A program made the position numbers and the translations under genes. From assembly GCA_942490855.1 (NCBI GenBank), contig CALNYS010000004.1:372001-436000 (forward strand): a DNA stretch of 64,000 nucleotides, given 5' to 3'. The notes under the pieces were generated by a model. That model was not told the DNA's origin. It ran no database searches and saw only the letters and a program-made list of their open reading frames with translations. Every line of letters begins with the position of its first letter. Position 1 is the stretch's first letter. The stretch comes from CALNYS01 sp942490855. Its GTDB lineage: Bacteria; Planctomycetota; Phycisphaerae; Phycisphaerales; UBA1924. Shown here one piece after another: positions 62,679-64,000 of the stretch.

Positions 62679-63243
62679 ATGAACCGCAACCCCGCCATCG
62701 CCGCCGCCTTCACCGGCCTCGCCATCCTCGCCGTCATCTTCGCGATCATCTATTCGCCCAGCGCCGACGACCACCGCACCGCCATCAACGAAACCATCGA
62801 CGCCTTCCACCAGGCCGCCGCCGACGCCGAGCCTCGACGCCTACTTCGACCTCATGTCCGACCACTCCCGCTTCCTCGGCACCGACGCCAGCGAACGCTG
62901 GCCCAAGCCCGAGTTCCTCGCCTACTGCCGCGAGCGCGGCGCCTTCGACGAGGCCCCCGCATGGGTCTACACCCCCAGCGACCGCCACATCACCCTCAGC
63001 GACGGCAACGACGTCGCCTGGTTCGACGAGATCCTCACCCACGACCGCTACGGCACGCTCCGCGGCTCCGGCGTCCTCGTGAACCAGCACGGCTGGAAGA
63101 TCGCCCAATACAACCTCACCTTCCTCGTCCCCAACGACGCCGCCCCCGCCGTCGTCGAAGCCATCCAAGCGAACAATGAAGCCGCCGACTCCGCCTCCCT
63201 CTCCCCCTCAGGGGGAGAGGGCCGGGGTGAGGGGGCGACTGAC
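62679..63243 (+). pseudogene. SnoaL-like secreted or anchored protein, frame disrupted at 62832
   Basis: The ATG at 62679 begins an N-terminal membrane helix (AFTGLAILAVIFAIIYS). After DAFHQAAADAE the literal frame turns Arg/Pro-rich. One base later (skipping C at 62832) the coding frame resumes as LDAYFDLMSDHSRFLGTDAS, a SnoaL/DUF4440-like fold ending about WKIAQYNLTFLVPND. That frame then runs without a stop through a REP-like element (SLSPSGGEGRGEG) into the cupin gene. Either the gene is inactivated or a sequence error is present at 62832. The literal reading frame from 62854 through 63612 would give a fused product. Confidence 0.65.
63197..63236. repeat. REP-like palindrome inside a reading frame
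   Basis: The palindrome CCCTCTCCCCC / GGGGGAGAGGG followed by CCGGGGTGAGGGGG matches the cluster at 62413. It is translated in the SnoaL-like frame and its G-rich end lies eight bases before the cupin ATG, where it could act as a Shine-Dalgarno. Confidence 0.85.
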
Positions 63244-63612
63244 ATGCCGCCCGCGAAGATCAATCTGAATGAAACCGCCGCCACCCTCACCGACCACTGG
63301 CGCCCGCGCACCGTCGCCGAGGTCTCCGGCCACGCCGCCAAGCTCGCCCGACTCAAGGGCCCCTTCGTCTGGCACCAGCACGACGACGCCGACGAGATGT
63401 TCCTCTGCGTCGAAGGAACCTTCCGCATCGAGTTCCGCGACGGCGCCGTCGAACTCTCGCCGGGCGATCTCCTCACCGTCCCCGCCGGCATCGAACACCG
63501 CCCCGTCGCCGACGAGGAAGCCGTGGCGCTGCTGTTCGAGCGTCAGGGCCTGCGGAACACGGGAAATGTGGAGCACGACGAGCTGACGGCGCCAAAGGAA
63601 AGCGTTCTCTAG
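63244..63612 (+). CDS. Small cupin protein
   Basis: This 122-residue single-domain cupin has motif 1 FVWHQHDDADEMFLCVEGTF with the metal-binding His pair and Glu, and motif 2 with LLTVPAGIEHRPVADE. These are the ligands of a typical metal-dependent cupin. ATG at 63244 follows a G-rich REP element at good spacing; the frame is also open upstream into the SnoaL-like region. The 3' end overlaps the convergent membrane protein by four bases. The substrate is unknown. Confidence 0.85.
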   Translation: MPPAKINLNETAATLTDHWRPRTVAEVSGHAAKLARLKGPFVWHQHDDADEMFLCVEGTFRIEFRDGAVELSPGDLLTVPAGIEHRPVADEEAVALLFERQGLRNTGNVEHDELTAPKESVL

Positions 63613-63923
63613 TCGCCGCGAAATCTTGGGGGCCGCGTGAGCAACAACGTCAGCGAGCCGGCACACACGCACCCGATCCCGACTGCACCAAACCCGAAAG
63701 CGTTATAGCCAAGCGATCGGTCATGCCATCGCCGGTGAATCGCACCCCGCTCGGCATCGGATAGCTCGCTGGACGAATAATGCAGCTCCATCCAGCCACC
63801 CTCGCGATTGGCATAGTCGGCGTAGAAATATCCCCCGCCAACCATGAGAAGCACCATCCCGATTGAGACGAACCCAACCGCAACAAATCTGAGTTTGCTC
63901 ATGCCAACAGAATACTGACTCAC
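63609..63923 (-). CDS. Small two-helix membrane protein
   Basis: This is a 104-residue protein with two hydrophobic helices (FVAVGFVSIGMVLLMVGGGY and AVGIGCVCAGSLTLLL) and an aromatic loop between. GTG at 63923 overlaps the stop of the upstream gene by four bases (GTGA) and has AAGGG before it, so it is preferred to ATG at 63902. No family recognised. Confidence 0.7.
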   Translation of the reverse strand: MSQYSVGMSKLRFVAVGFVSIGMVLLMVGGGYFYADYANREGGWMELHYSSSELSDAERGAIHRRWHDRSLGYNAFGFGAVGIGCVCAGSLTLLLTRPPRFRGD

Positions 63924-64000
63924 CCACCCTTCCCAAACTCAAAGCTCTTCCGCTGCAGATACGCCGGGCGCCGCATCGCCACGTTGAAGATCAGCCCCAC
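63920..64000 (-). CDS. 3' end of a gene continuing beyond the window
   Basis: Read from the window edge, 26 codons end in TGA at 63920-63922: the last residues include MRRPAYLQRKSFEFGKGG. The frame has no interruption and the following gene starts by a four-base overlap, so it is very probably a real upstream gene of an operon. The family cannot be told from this fragment. Confidence 0.6.
   Translation of the reverse strand: MGLIFNVAMRRPAYLQRKSFEFGKGG

Overview
The window is a dense, very GC-rich bacterial chromosome segment with short spacers and many 1-8 nt start/stop overlaps. The gene content points to a planctomycete, probably of the Phycisphaerae type. Evidence for this includes a PF07638-type ECF sigma factor close to a Ser/Thr kinase with TPR repeats, a short C-terminal sorting signal of the VPxPG...RRR kind, PD40 propellers, DUF3553- and KAP-like proteins, and several HDOD proteins. 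This assignment is an inference from gene content; no rRNA is present to test it.

Region by region: (1) 1-5471 is a nonulosonate (sialic/legionaminic acid type) glycan operon. It starts with the 3' part of a Maf-like (DUF115) fusion protein, followed by translationally coupled CMP-sugar synthetase, NeuB-like synthase and NeuC-like epimerase, and is probably used to glycosylate flagellin. (2) 5578-12418 holds an HDOD protein, surE, a GT2 glycosyltransferase, an amidohydrolase and a minus-strand block of fasciclin lipoprotein, SigK-like ECF sigma factor and RskA-like anti-sigma factor. (3) 12702-26600 is mainly housekeeping: an HDOD-GGDEF-REC protein, a stand-alone TSCPD domain protein, purC, a GH10-like protein without recognisable catalytic glutamates, a ComEA-like protein, mfd, a GT-B glycosyltransferase, a membrane protein, coaC, rpoZ, a DUF3553-like protein and a coiled-coil protein. 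(4) 26664-33205 begins with a tRNA-Ser(GCU) bracketed by two terminators. It continues into an accessory-looking block: a secreted Ser-rich beta protein, divergent ECF sigma factor, an unknown 273-residue protein and a membrane Ser/Thr kinase with TPRs. (5) 33701-40444 carries a Rieske/glutamate-synthase-like flavoprotein, a second ECF sigma/anti-sigma pair, and a coupled operon of Tat-exported binding protein, histidine kinase and single-domain response regulator. (6) 40445-45927 carries a YdeI-like protein and an MntR-controlled Mn/Zn-type ABC importer whose two permeases each end in a DtxR-like metal-sensor domain.

(7) 46096-53710 is the most unusual part: a secreted TPR protein, ExbB/TolQ-like, ExbD/TolR-like and a 1105-residue protein. 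That last protein joins a periplasmic PD40 propeller to a TonB/TolA-like transmembrane helix with a conserved S-x3-H motif, a Pro/Ala-rich periplasmic stalk built of about 86-residue repeats, and a C-terminal regulatory plus beta-sandwich domain. I read it as an uncharacterised proton-motive-force-driven Tol/Ton-type envelope machine. In this sequence the TPR and ExbB genes each carry one apparent frame disruption. (8) 53723-64000 carries thiS-thiG, a PEP-CTERM-like protein, a KAP-like membrane NTPase, a phosphomannomutase, a 57-residue Pmp3 protein, a DinG-like helicase, rsmG, REP-like palindromes, a frame-disrupted SnoaL-like gene running into a cupin gene, and two small minus-strand reading frames at the edge.

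Starts were moved from the longest open frame where a Shine-Dalgarno sequence, coupling to the upstream stop, or family length favoured another codon. I see no CRISPR array, insertion sequence, rRNA or prophage.
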